From positions 1 to 64,000 of the forward strand of contig CAZVTK010000003.1 in NCBI GenBank assembly GCA_964629765.1: a DNA stretch of 64,000 nucleotides, read 5' to 3'. A model generated the notes under the pieces. It made no database searches. It had not been told where the DNA came from and saw only the letters and a program-made list of their open reading frames with translations. The position numbers were made by a program, and so were the translations under genes. This document shows positions 45,235-53,763 of the stretch, in pieces. This stretch comes from RCIO01 sp964629765 (GTDB taxonomy: Bacteria > Pseudomonadota > Alphaproteobacteria > Rhizobiales > Rhizobiaceae). Position 1 is the first letter of the stretch, and each line of letters opens with the position of its first letter.

Positions 45235-46371
45235 TCAGGCCGGTGCCTTCGCACGGTCGCGGCGCGGCTGCCAGAATTGGCGTTCCACAAGGCCGTACAT
45301 GGCCATGGCGCAGACGATGCTCAGCGCCAGGGTGCCGGCGAACAGAGGTGCTCCGGCGGGCAGCCCGGCGTGCGCCAGTGCGGTCATCAGCGACATGTGC
45401 ACCAGATAGATGCTGTAACCGAGAATACCGACCATACGCATGAACGCGTTCCCGAAGATCGCCCGCACCAGTTTCCCGTCCAGCAACGCCGCCGTGACCA
45501 GTGCTCCACAGGCGAGCGAGTGACCCCAATAGTGCGTCCACGCCCACGAAGTCGGGCCCGCCTTGCCGAATAGCGGCGACAGCAGCACGTCATAGATCCA
45601 CGGCGCGGTCGCGAAGATGGAAAGCAGGAAGACGACGGCGAAGATATCCCCCGCTGCCTGCGCCGCACTGCATTGCTTGAGGCGTTCGAAGACGGCGGAG
45701 CGCACAACCGCGGCTGCGGCCAGTCCCATCATAAAGGGCGCCGCGTAGAGGGGGAGGTTGCCGTCGAGAAGTATGACGTTCTCGTCGACACGGGCGTAGA
45801 ACGTGAGTCCTATGACGGTCAGGAGTGCCGCGAAGGTGAGATAACGCTGCCCGAAGAACGCGACGCAGGACACCAGCGGCGGCAGCACTAGATAGAGCAG
45901 TATCTCCTGTTTGATGCTCCAGAAATGCAGGCTCATCTTGATGAGGCTTGCGTTGAGGAGCGTATCCTCCAGTCCGTAACCCATGATGGGCAGGTGAAAA
46001 AGCAGCAGCGTCGCCCAGAATGCGGGCATGATGCGCAGGAGCCGCCTCGCCAGGAAGCGGCCGTATCGCTGAGGCGTAACGCCGGGCCGATCGAGAAAAG
46101 GCTGCGAGAGGAGATAGCCGCTTAGCGCGAAGAACAGCCAAACGCCGTATGCTCCCTGGCCCCATAGCCACAGAAAATGGGTGTGGCTCGCCAGCACCAT
46201 CAATACGGCCAGACCGCGCACTCCATCCAGTGTCTTGCTCCGCCCTTCGAGGCCGCGCATGTCGATGCGCCAGAGCGAGATCCGCTGTCGCAACCAGCCG
46301 AGAACGCGGCGGATTCGTCCGTCGTGATTCTGCGATGGCGGGGGCATCTGCTGGATTGCGACGCGGGTCAT
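45235..46371 (-). CDS. Membrane acyltransferase (acyltransferase 3 / OafA-YrhL family)
   Basis: A 378-residue integral membrane enzyme with about ten helices. It has the family motifs LDGVRGLAVLMVLASHTHF (R and H pair near residue 55-70), GVWLFFALSGYLLSQPFL, and RRLLRIMPAFWATLLL (R-x10-type motif). These proteins O-acetylate (or otherwise acylate) periplasmic glycans such as O-antigen or capsule. The ATG at 46371 has GGAG about ten bases upstream and gives MTRVAIQQM; the frame is open to 46419. It is divergent from hisH at the left edge of the polysaccharide locus, which fits a role in decorating that glycan (inference). Confidence 0.85.
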   Translation of the reverse strand: MTRVAIQQMPPPSQNHDGRIRRVLGWLRQRISLWRIDMRGLEGRSKTLDGVRGLAVLMVLASHTHFLWLWGQGAYGVWLFFALSGYLLSQPFLDRPGVTPQRYGRFLARRLLRIMPAFWATLLLFHLPIMGYGLEDTLLNASLIKMSLHFWSIKQEILLYLVLPPLVSCVAFFGQRYLTFAALLTVIGLTFYARVDENVILLDGNLPLYAAPFMMGLAAAAVVRSAVFERLKQCSAAQAAGDIFAVVFLLSIFATAPWIYDVLLSPLFGKAGPTSWAWTHYWGHSLACGALVTAALLDGKLVRAIFGNAFMRMVGILGYSIYLVHMSLMTALAHAGLPAGAPLFAGTLALSIVCAMAMYGLVERQFWQPRRDRAKAPA

Positions 46372-46671
46372 GCGTCCGCTCTCCGACCGCAGCAGATCCG
46401 CCGGAGCACGATCTTGCATACACCCCCGAACCGTCCCATTCCATTCGGCTCGCGTCTGGGCTTTCGGTTCAAGATACCCGCTCCCGCGCTTTGCACGAGC
46501 CTATTGCCACATTCGGTTGCGGGCGAACAGCGTGCCTCGGTCGATGCCGGCGAGGCAGTTGCAGTTTGTTGGCCGTGTCGATACACCGCTGCATTGCAAC
46601 ATGCCGTGCGGCCTGTCTGGCGGCGTTCGGTGACGCGCCTGCGGGAACGCTGGCTGGGAGACTTCACGCGA
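46372..46671. other. Divergent promoter region of the polysaccharide locus
   Basis: Three hundred bases between the acyltransferase (- strand) and the hisH-like gene (+ strand). The + strand frame of hisH is open through the whole region, but the HisH family N-terminus fits the ATG at 46672. GTTGCA (near 46558) and TGCAAC (near 46596) make an imperfect inverted repeat about 35 bases apart, which could be an operator. I could not assign promoter boxes. Confidence 0.35.
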
Positions 46672-47292
46672 ATGACGGCTATCGGCATAGTCAATTTCGG
46701 GGGCGGCGGCAATCTCGGTTCTCTCCTGCGGACGTTCCAGCGTCTGGGCATGGACGCGACCCTCGTTGACGGCCCGGACGGAATCGACGCCGCGACGCGG
46801 CTGGTGCTGCCCGGCGTCGGCCATTTCGACCAGTGCATGAGCGCGCTGAACGCGTCGGGCCTGCGCGGGCATCTGGACGCCGTGGTTACTGCCGGAAAGC
46901 CCATTCTGGGCGTCTGCGTCGGCTACCAGATGATGGCCCGCCGCAGCGAGGAGGGCAGCGAGGCCGGCCTCGGCTGGCTGCCTGCCGACGTAGTGCGCTT
47001 CCCGTCTTCCGCCAACGGCCAGCCGCTGCGCGTGCCGCATGTCGGCTGGAACCACGTCCGCTTCGTCGCCGGGCCGATGGCTGAAGGCGCGCCTCCGAGA
47101 TTTTATTTCACGCACTCTTACTATGTGCTTCTCGACGACCCCTCGCTTGTGGCAGGTACGTGCGCCTACGGCATCGAGTTCGCGGCGGCGGCGGCCAGGG
47201 GATCGGTGTACGGCGTGCAGTTCCATCCCGAGAAGAGCCACGACGCCGGCCTTGAACTCGTACGCAGCTTCGCCACCGGTCAACTATGCTGA
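46672..47292 (+). CDS. hisH: HisH-like glutamine amidotransferase subunit for amidino-sugar formation
   Basis: A 206-residue class I glutaminase. The nucleophile cysteine is in GVCVGYQMM and the catalytic His-Glu pair is in GVQFHPEKSHD. The substrate channel residues and the start MTAIGIVNFGGGGNLGSLLRTFQRLG match HisH. It overlaps the HisF-like gene by 7 bases and is followed by a WbpG/PseA-like amidotransferase. That trio (HisH2-HisF2-WbpG in Pseudomonas aeruginosa) delivers glutamine-derived ammonia to convert an acetamido group into an acetamidino group on an O-antigen uronic acid. It is therefore unlikely to serve histidine synthesis. The ATG at 46672 follows GGGAG; the long upstream open frame has no homology. 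Confidence 0.88.
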   Translation: MTAIGIVNFGGGGNLGSLLRTFQRLGMDATLVDGPDGIDAATRLVLPGVGHFDQCMSALNASGLRGHLDAVVTAGKPILGVCVGYQMMARRSEEGSEAGLGWLPADVVRFPSSANGQPLRVPHVGWNHVRFVAGPMAEGAPPRFYFTHSYYVLLDDPSLVAGTCAYGIEFAAAAARGSVYGVQFHPEKSHDAGLELVRSFATGQLC

Positions 47293-48044
47293 ACGTTCGC
47301 ATCTATCCTACCCTTCTCTTCCGCGGAAACGGCTTGTGGAAGGGCGTGAAGTTCGGCGACCATCGCTACATAGGCGATGTGATGAACGCCATCCGCATCT
47401 TCAACCTCTACCGGGTTGACGAAATAACCGTGCTCGACATCGGCGCGACCGCGGAGGGCCGCTGCATCTCGCCCAGGCTCGTCGAGAAGGTGTCGCGCGA
47501 ATGCATGATGCCGCTGTCGGTCGGCGGCGGCATAGGCGATGCCGCCCAGGCCCGCGACCTGCTGTCGAGCGGCGCCGAGAAGGTGGTGCTCAACACCCAT
47601 CTGTTCGCCGACATCGCCCTCATCGACAGGATCGCCGGCGCCAGCGGCGCCCAGAGCGTCGTCGCGGCGGTCGATGTGCGTCTCCTCGACGGACAATACG
47701 TCGTCTTCAGCCGCAACGGCGATACCCGCCAGCCGACGCCGGCCCTCGAATGGGTCAGGCGGCTCGAGGAGGCGGGGTGCGGCGAGATCCTCATCAACTC
47801 GATCGACCGCGACGGCACCCGCCAGGGCTACGACATCGATCTCGTGAAGGCGGTCTGTGCGGCGGTGAAGGTACCCGTCATCGCAATGGGCGGGGCATCC
47901 ACGGTGGAGCATCTGCGCGAGGCCGCTGCGGCCGGCGCGTCGGCGCTCACGGCCGGCAGCATGTTCGTTTTTTACGGTCGCCGGCAGGCCGTCCTCATCA
48001 ATTTTCCCGAGCCCGAAGAGCTCGAGAGCGTCCAGCAGAACTAG
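47286..48044 (+). CDS. hisF: HisF-like cyclase subunit for amidino-sugar formation
   Basis: A 252-residue TIM barrel. It has the HisF-type phosphate loops VGGGIGDAAQARDLLSSGAEKVVLNTHL and AMGGASTVEHL, and the ILINSIDRDGTRQGYD segment. The first catalytic aspartate region of true HisF (C-L-D-V-x-x-G-x-V-V-K-G) is replaced by YPTLLFRGNGLWKGVKF, as in the O-antigen HisF2 subfamily. The second aspartate is kept in AVDVRLLDG. It likely forms an ammonia channel with the HisH-like protein and hands ammonia to the downstream WbpG-like enzyme. It starts at an ATG inside the hisH-like gene. Confidence 0.88.
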   Translation: MLNVRIYPTLLFRGNGLWKGVKFGDHRYIGDVMNAIRIFNLYRVDEITVLDIGATAEGRCISPRLVEKVSRECMMPLSVGGGIGDAAQARDLLSSGAEKVVLNTHLFADIALIDRIAGASGAQSVVAAVDVRLLDGQYVVFSRNGDTRQPTPALEWVRRLEEAGCGEILINSIDRDGTRQGYDIDLVKAVCAAVKVPVIAMGGASTVEHLREAAAAGASALTAGSMFVFYGRRQAVLINFPEPEELESVQQN

Positions 48045-48066
48045 GCAGAACTAGAAAGGCGGTATC

Positions 48067-49197
48067 GTGCGATACCAGATATGCACCCGTTGCGTGATGG
48101 ACACGACGACGAAGGCCATCCGCTTCAACGCCGCGGGTGTGTGCAATTTCTGTGACATGCATGACGAGATGGACAGGGCCTATCCGTTCGGCGAGGCCGG
48201 TCGCGGCAAGCTGAACGAGATCGTCGCGCGCATCAAGGAAGCCGGCAAGGGCAAGAAGTACGACTGCATCTGCGGCACCAGCGGCGGGCGCGATTCAACC
48301 TACGTGCTCTACCTCGCCAAGGTCATCCTCGGATTGCGTCCCCTGGCCGTGCATTTCGACAATGGCTGGAACTCGGCGATCGCCTCGAAGAACGTCTACA
48401 AGGTGTGCAAGGCGCTCGATCTCGACCTGGAGACCTACGTGGTCGACTGGGAGGAGTTCCGCGACATCCAGATATCCATGCTCAAGGCCTCGACGCCCGA
48501 CAGCGAGATTCCCTCCGATCTCGCCATCCATGCGGTGCTGATGAAGACGGCCGAGAAGGAAGGCGTCAAATACGTCCTGAACGGGCACTCGTTCCGTACC
48601 GAAGGCATCGCGCCGGTGGACTGGACCTTCATCGACGGCCGCTACGTGGAGGCCGTGCACCGCAGGTTCGGCCGCAAGCCGCTGCGAACCTACCCGAACT
48701 ACAAGATCTTCGATTATATCAAATCTTTGTTCGTCTATCGCACCAAGGTCGTCCCGATAATCAATTTCTTCCCCTACGCGCAGGAGGAGGTGCAGAAGCT
48801 GCTCGAGGACAACCTCGGGTGGGAATATTACGGCGGCCACCACTATGAGTCCTACTACACCAAGTTCAACCACACCTACCTGCTGCCGAAGAAGTTCAAT
48901 ATCGACAAGCGCCGCACCGAATACGCCGCGCTGGTGCGCTCCGGCTACATGGACCGGGAAGAGGCGGTGAAGCTGCTGTCGGAGCCGGAGGCGTACGACC
49001 TGGAGCTGGTCGAATACACGCGCGAGAAACTGGAGCTCGACGACGCGGAGTGGAACGCGATCCTGAACGCGAAGCCGAAGTCGTTCCGGGACTATCCGTC
49101 CTACTATCCGCTGATGCGGCTTGCCCGCATCCCGATCTACATTGCCTCGAAGCTGGGCCTGGTCGAGCGGCTTCTCTACCTCAAATATCTCGGCTGA
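48067..49197 (+). CDS. wbpG: N-acetyl sugar amidotransferase (WbpG/PseA-like)
   Basis: A 376-residue PP-loop ATP pyrophosphatase. It has two Cys-x2-Cys pairs near the N-terminus (CTRCVMD and CNFCDMHD), probably a zinc site, and the nucleotide loop GTSGGRDSTYVLYLAK. Downstream, GVKYVLNGHSFRTEGIAP and KFNHTYLLPKKFNIDKRRTEYAALVRSG are family hallmarks. These enzymes adenylate the N-acetyl group of a nucleotide sugar and replace the oxygen with ammonia, giving an acetamidino sugar. Partners are the two preceding genes. It starts with GTG, 22 bases after hisF. PseA (pseudaminic acid) is an alternative, but the WbpA/B/D-like genes nearby favour a WbpG role. Confidence 0.9.
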   Translation: MRYQICTRCVMDTTTKAIRFNAAGVCNFCDMHDEMDRAYPFGEAGRGKLNEIVARIKEAGKGKKYDCICGTSGGRDSTYVLYLAKVILGLRPLAVHFDNGWNSAIASKNVYKVCKALDLDLETYVVDWEEFRDIQISMLKASTPDSEIPSDLAIHAVLMKTAEKEGVKYVLNGHSFRTEGIAPVDWTFIDGRYVEAVHRRFGRKPLRTYPNYKIFDYIKSLFVYRTKVVPIINFFPYAQEEVQKLLEDNLGWEYYGGHHYESYYTKFNHTYLLPKKFNIDKRRTEYAALVRSGYMDREEAVKLLSEPEAYDLELVEYTREKLELDDAEWNAILNAKPKSFRDYPSYYPLMRLARIPIYIASKLGLVERLLYLKYLG

Positions 49198-49216
49198 CGA
49201 GCGCAGGGCGCCGGCG

Positions 49217-50158
49217 ATGATCCGTCTCCTCGCCCAGATCGTCGGCATCGCGATCTTCATCGGCGTCATCGCCGCGTTCGGCTATGCGGTCTCCCGGGAC
49301 TGGGACCGCATATCGTCGCTTCCGCTGACGCCGGTATCGGCCGCGGCGTTTGTCCTTTGCTCGTTCGTGTTCCTGGCGACGCAGGGCATGATCCTGCGCG
49401 AGGTCGTCAAGCCGTTCGGCATCGCGCTCGGCCAGGTCGAGGCGTTCGGCATCCTCGCTGCCACCTTCTTCGCCAACTATGTGCTGCCCTTCGTCGGGGT
49501 CGGCCTGCGGGGCGCCTATCTCTACCGCAGGCACGGGCTGACGGTAGGGCACTACCTGTCGACCAGCGTCGCGATCCTCATCGTCGAGCTGGTCGTCTAT
49601 TTCACCGGCGCGGTGGCCGCGCTCGTCGCCATGAGCCTCGCCGGAATTGCGGTCAACCCCCTCATCTACGGCCTGTGCGTGCTCGGCCTGCTCGGCTGCG
49701 TGCTTGTCTTCGTGACGCCCATGTGGGTGGTGCCGCCGCAATTCGGCCTGCGCGGCTTCGCCGTGAAGGTTCGTGCAGGCATCGATTCGGTATTCGCCGA
49801 TCACCGCGTCCTCGCCTGGACCGTCGTCCACACCGTAGCCGAATACCTGGCTTTCGTCGGCATGTTCGGCGTCGCGCTGCATCTGCTCGGCCTCCAGGTG
49901 CCGGTGGCAAGCTGGTTCGTGACGGCGTCGCTGACCGATCTCGCTTTCCTGTTCCGCCTCGCACCTGCCGCCGCCGGAACCTTCGAGGCGGCGGTCTATT
50001 ACGGGCTGGCTACCTACGGCCCCACGCTCACGGATGCGCTCATCGTCTCGCTGATCGTGCGCCTGGCGCTCGCCGTCGTGTTCCTGCCGGCGGGCGGCGT
50101 GTTCTTCTGGTCGATGTTCCGCGGCGTGGTCGGACCGGCCGCCGGGCCGAGATCGTAG
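49217..50158 (+). CDS. Flippase-like integral membrane protein (UPF0104/AglD-type)
   Basis: A 313-residue membrane protein with about eight helices, of the lysylphosphatidylglycerol synthase transmembrane family (UPF0104) but without a catalytic LPG domain. Conserved features include FANYVLPFVGVGLRGAYLYRRHGLTVGHYLSTS and RLAPAAAGTFEAAVYYGLATYG. Family members near glycosyltransferases are thought to act in lipid or glycolipid translocation (not proven). The ATG at 49217 is 19 bases after wbpG and gives the membrane-start MIRLLAQIVGIAIF; the frame is open further upstream inside wbpG. It is likely the last gene of the hisH-hisF-wbpG operon. Confidence 0.82.
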   Translation: MIRLLAQIVGIAIFIGVIAAFGYAVSRDWDRISSLPLTPVSAAAFVLCSFVFLATQGMILREVVKPFGIALGQVEAFGILAATFFANYVLPFVGVGLRGAYLYRRHGLTVGHYLSTSVAILIVELVVYFTGAVAALVAMSLAGIAVNPLIYGLCVLGLLGCVLVFVTPMWVVPPQFGLRGFAVKVRAGIDSVFADHRVLAWTVVHTVAEYLAFVGMFGVALHLLGLQVPVASWFVTASLTDLAFLFRLAPAAAGTFEAAVYYGLATYGPTLTDALIVSLIVRLALAVVFLPAGGVFFWSMFRGVVGPAAGPRS

Positions 50159-50168
50159 GCGGACTCGC

Positions 50169-52610
50169 TCAGGCGCTTGCCGTCCGCCTGCCCCTGCGCC
50201 GTGTAGGCCAGCCCGCGACGGCGACCCCGCCGGCCAGAACCAGGAGAGCGACCGCCGCGACGGGGATGCTCCAGCGCAGATGCGCCGGCGCATAGGCGAT
50301 CGTCACCTCGGAGCGTCCGGCCGGAACCCATACGCCGCGCAGGGTGAAGTCGGTGCGCAGCACCTTGGCTGCGATCCCGTTCACCCGTGCGGCGAGCGTG
50401 GGATGATAGTTGTCGCCGACCACCAGCAGCGCCGGCCGGCTGGCTTCCACCGCAAAGGCCAGCGACCCGCTCAGCCGTTGCGTCAACTCGACCTTGCCGT
50501 CCAGCGGCTGGCCGTTCTGCGCCACCAGTTGCGCCGTCTCGTCGGCCGATAGCCCGCTGGCGTCCACATAGGCGAGCGCGGCGGGGTCGAAGCCGGCGCG
50601 CGACATCCCCTCATGGGCTTCGTCCACCGTCGCCGTCGCTACGTTCGGCACCAGGAAGCCACGCCCGAGCGCCCCGGCATTCTCGAAGATCGCCAGGTCG
50701 CCGGAATGGACGAGCCGGTAGCGTTGGCGTCCGTCGGACAGCCGCAGCGCCTCGATGCGCTGGCGCGTCTCGCCCTCCGCGACGTTCGGGTTGGCTGTCA
50801 GGTAGCGTACGTCGAGCAGGTCGATGACCGGCGAATCGAGCTTCGTCGTGTCATCGGCCGGGAACAGATATTGCGTGGCGTGGGCCGCGAACGCGTCCTT
50901 GTTGATGAGTTGGTAGAGCTTCTTGGTGTCGGCCGAGAAGAAGCCGCGACCGCCGACCGTGGCGATGGAGTGCCAGAGTGGCGTATCGGCGAGCATCGAC
51001 GTCTCCAGCGACAGCAGCTTGCCGTCGCCGATGTTCTGCTTGACGAAGGCGATCGCGGGCGTCTCGGGATAGGCGAGCGCGGTCGGCACGGTGCGGTTGT
51101 AACCGTAGCCCATCTGCGCCATGTCGAGGCAGACGAAGGCGACGATGGCGATGGACAGGGACCCCCATTTCGTGCGCTTCCACGCTATCAGCAGCGCGGC
51201 CGCAAATGCCAGACCAAGCGCCGCCCCGCCGAGGTGGAGCGGCGAGGCTTCGGCGAAATGCGGCCATAGCGCCAGCACCAGCGCGAGGAAGACGAGGCCG
51301 GCACCGGCCAGCGCGATGCCGACGCGCCGCAGCGTCACCTGCGCCTGCCCGATCCTGTCGATGCCGAACGCGGCCATCATGCTCAGCGTGTAGATCAGCA
51401 TCATGATCTGGTTGCTGGGGTGCGAGCCGCTCAGCACCGGAATGTGCCGGTAGACGAGATAGAGGAAGGTGGAGCTGAAGACGACCAGCAGCAGGTAGGC
51501 GGTGAAGCCGGTGAAGAAGATATACTCCTTCCGCCGGTCGGCCAGGAATAGCGACGCTGCGGCGGCCAGCAGCGGCAGGAGGCCGAAATAGACGCAGTTG
51601 CGCACCCAGTTGAAGCTCGTGGTGCCGTCGCCGAAAGCCCATGGCGCGAACATGGAGACGACGCTCTTCGGCGGCAGCCGGGCCGCCCAGTAGTTGTTGC
51701 GATAGTCGAAGTCGAGATCCTTCAGCAGATAGTTGTAGGTCTCGATCAGCGACGGCAGCATCAGCGTCGCAGCCAGGGCGCCGGCGACCGCGAGCCGCAG
51801 CATTGCCGCCCATGCACGCGCCGGGTTGGTCGCCATCCAGAACAGGACATAGGCCCCGTAGAGCGTGACGTGGTAGGCCATCGCCGGCGGGTAGCCGCTG
51901 GCATAGAGCGTGAAGATGGCGAGCGGCATCAGCATCGTCCACAGCCACGATCCAGACATTGTCCGGTAGAGCCCGTACATCATGACCGGGGTCAGATAGT
52001 ACATCGTACCTATGCCGTGGCCGAGGTTGCCCACCGCATACGAGCTGGCGATGAATGCCATGGCGCCTGTGCTCGCCGCCAGCAGCCCGACGCCCCATTC
52101 GCGCAGCAGCCGAACGAAGAAGTAGCCGCCGAGCAGGAACTTCAGCATGACCGTGACGCTGTAGGCGAATGCCGGCCCGACGAGGAGAATCGGTGCCAGC
52201 ACGATGGGGCTCAGCATTTCATGCCGCGAGACCAGCAGCCACGGTACGCCGTTCTGCAGCAAGTCGGTGTAGACCGGCAGGTCGCCGCGGGCGATGGCAT
52301 CGCGCAGCATGCCCATGCCGGGCGCCATCTGGTCCATGATGTCGGACAGGATGTAGGAGCCGCCCTTCCAGCCGGCCGGCGCCGCGGCGGCCCACGGCCA
52401 ATGGTAGAGCGCGAGGTCGAGCGGCAGCGGGACGTAGCCCAGGAATATCTTCCAGTAGAGGATCAGGAAATAGGCGAATAGCGGTGCTACGAGCAGCGCG
52501 GCGCTCCACGCTTCCGGCCCGGCGCCGACGCGCGCCGCCGAACCTGAAGGATGGCGTGCCGCGGTTCCGGCAGCGTCACGTTGCGGCGGCGACTGCAACT
52601 CGGTCCCCAC
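50169..52610 (-). CDS. YfhO-like multispanning membrane protein
   Basis: An 813-residue protein with about 12-13 membrane helices in residues 30-500 and a large C-terminal extracytoplasmic domain. The family-typical segments are WPWAAAAPAGWKGGSYILSDIMDQMAPGM near the N-terminus, and NGVPWLLVSRHEMLSPI. The C-terminal part has LLVVGDNYHPTLAARVNGIAAKVLRTDFTLRGVWVPAGRSEVTIAY, a jelly-roll-like domain seen in YfhO proteins. Gram-positive YfhO adds GlcNAc to wall or lipoteichoic polymers, so glycosylation with a polyprenyl-phosphate sugar donor is plausible (inference). It starts with GTG at 52610 with GGAG about eight bases upstream. It is convergent with the flippase-like gene (10 bases apart). 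Confidence 0.8.
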   Translation of the reverse strand: MGTELQSPPQRDAAGTAARHPSGSAARVGAGPEAWSAALLVAPLFAYFLILYWKIFLGYVPLPLDLALYHWPWAAAAPAGWKGGSYILSDIMDQMAPGMGMLRDAIARGDLPVYTDLLQNGVPWLLVSRHEMLSPIVLAPILLVGPAFAYSVTVMLKFLLGGYFFVRLLREWGVGLLAASTGAMAFIASSYAVGNLGHGIGTMYYLTPVMMYGLYRTMSGSWLWTMLMPLAIFTLYASGYPPAMAYHVTLYGAYVLFWMATNPARAWAAMLRLAVAGALAATLMLPSLIETYNYLLKDLDFDYRNNYWAARLPPKSVVSMFAPWAFGDGTTSFNWVRNCVYFGLLPLLAAAASLFLADRRKEYIFFTGFTAYLLLVVFSSTFLYLVYRHIPVLSGSHPSNQIMMLIYTLSMMAAFGIDRIGQAQVTLRRVGIALAGAGLVFLALVLALWPHFAEASPLHLGGAALGLAFAAALLIAWKRTKWGSLSIAIVAFVCLDMAQMGYGYNRTVPTALAYPETPAIAFVKQNIGDGKLLSLETSMLADTPLWHSIATVGGRGFFSADTKKLYQLINKDAFAAHATQYLFPADDTTKLDSPVIDLLDVRYLTANPNVAEGETRQRIEALRLSDGRQRYRLVHSGDLAIFENAGALGRGFLVPNVATATVDEAHEGMSRAGFDPAALAYVDASGLSADETAQLVAQNGQPLDGKVELTQRLSGSLAFAVEASRPALLVVGDNYHPTLAARVNGIAAKVLRTDFTLRGVWVPAGRSEVTIAYAPAHLRWSIPVAAVALLVLAGGVAVAGWPTRRRGRRTASA

Positions 52611-52928
52611 TAATGTTCTCCGGCACGTTCCTGATCGTCACGATGGCTTCCGCCTGCTCGCCCGAGGCGTACCAGCACGCCTTCGTCGTCGGCATATGTC
52701 GGAAATGCCACTCGAAGATCCATCTGGCGGTCTACAAGGCACTCAAAATGCGGCGGCCCGCCCCTTTCTCGCTTTCGGGGGAGACACCGGGCCCGTGCTG
52801 GCAAAAAAGGACGGGTCGCGCCGAAGGCCCCGCGTCGATCACTATCGTGGTGCCGTTGAGAACGAAGTCCGCGGCGGGTTCTCTGATCGAAGAGGCTGGA
52901 GGGGCGTCCACCCGGCGGCGTAGGCGAT
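52611..52928. other. Intergenic stretch with no supported gene
   Basis: About 320 bases between the YfhO-like start and the methyltransferase stop, both on the - strand. Several short frames exist, including one on - reading NGTTIVIDAGPSARP, but none has a convincing start or family match. It may contain decayed coding sequence. It must hold the promoter of the YfhO-like gene. Confidence 0.35.
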
Positions 52929-53573
52929 TCACGCCCGCCCGAGATGTCTGGGGCGCCCGCTGAGCATCGTCCAGGGGGTCGGCTGGCGGACGTGTTCGAC
53001 GTCGATATATTTGCTCACCGTCTCGACGAAGCTGCGGGTGGACCAGTGATTGAGGTGGCCGGGCGTGTTGCCCCACGCACCCAGATATTTCAGCCGGGAC
53101 ATGTTCAGGATACGCCACAGCGGCTCGCGCGGCACGCTGAGTATGACATGGCCGGTGGAAACCGAGGCGATCTTCTTCAGGGCCAGCTCCGGATCATCGA
53201 GATGCTCCAGCACCTCGCAGCAGACGATCAGGCTCGCCGAATCCACGGCAGGATCGAGCTCGTAGATGCTGCGCCGGACATATTTGATGTCCAAGTTTGC
53301 GGCCTCCGTCTGCGACCGTGCGACGTCCAGACGCTCTTCGTCGAAGTCGCTGCCGCGCACGTCGAATCCCTGCCGCTTCAACAGGCCGGTCAATTGCCCC
53401 TCACCGCAGCCGACCTCGTGCACGTCCTTGGCGCCGGTCTTTGCCGCGAGCTCGGAAAAGCTGCGAAGGAAACCATTTACCAGCGCGCGTGAAATCGGGT
53501 TGCGCGACTGATATTTTGGCGCCGAGACGTCCCCTTTGAAGATATGTTCATACGCAACGTTTCCGGCACTCAT
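52929..53573 (-). CDS. Class I SAM-dependent methyltransferase
   Basis: A 214-residue methyltransferase. SAM-binding motif I is VHEVGCGEGQLTGLLKRQGFDVRGSDFDEERL, the acidic loop D is SIYELDP, and motif post-I/II is LIVCCEVLEHLDDPELALKKIA, typical of the methyltransferase 11/23 group. The C-terminal half (VILSVPREPLWRILNMSRLKYL; GHLNHWSTRSFVETVSKYID) matches methyltransferases in polysaccharide loci. The ATG at 53573 is preceded by GGAAG; the upstream open frame is non-homologous. It is divergent from the GT2 gene. The acceptor is probably a sugar or lipid-linked glycan (inference). Confidence 0.85.
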   Translation of the reverse strand: MSAGNVAYEHIFKGDVSAPKYQSRNPISRALVNGFLRSFSELAAKTGAKDVHEVGCGEGQLTGLLKRQGFDVRGSDFDEERLDVARSQTEAANLDIKYVRRSIYELDPAVDSASLIVCCEVLEHLDDPELALKKIASVSTGHVILSVPREPLWRILNMSRLKYLGAWGNTPGHLNHWSTRSFVETVSKYIDVEHVRQPTPWTMLSGRPRHLGRA

Positions 53574-53763
53574 TCCCGTCTTCCGTGACGATGGATCGTG
53601 GACCTCTATCCCACTTTTCACCGTAGACCTCAAGGGCGCCCACCTCCTCGCCGAAGCGGCGCCGATGCGCGGGAGCGTCCCCTTCTTCAACGGGCTCACG
53701 GGCTTTCCCGTTGCGGTCCGGCATCGGCATCGGTATAGGCCACCGCATCGACGGGGAGTTCCA

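Noticed and set aside
46177..46671. A long N-terminal extension of the HisH-like protein
   Set aside because: The frame is open but the extension overlaps the acyltransferase gene and has no homology; HisH proteins start at the ATG at 46672.
46672..48044. HisH/HisF as histidine biosynthesis genes
   Set aside because: They are followed by a WbpG-like enzyme, sit among polysaccharide genes, lack other his genes, and the HisF-like protein lacks the usual N-terminal catalytic motif.
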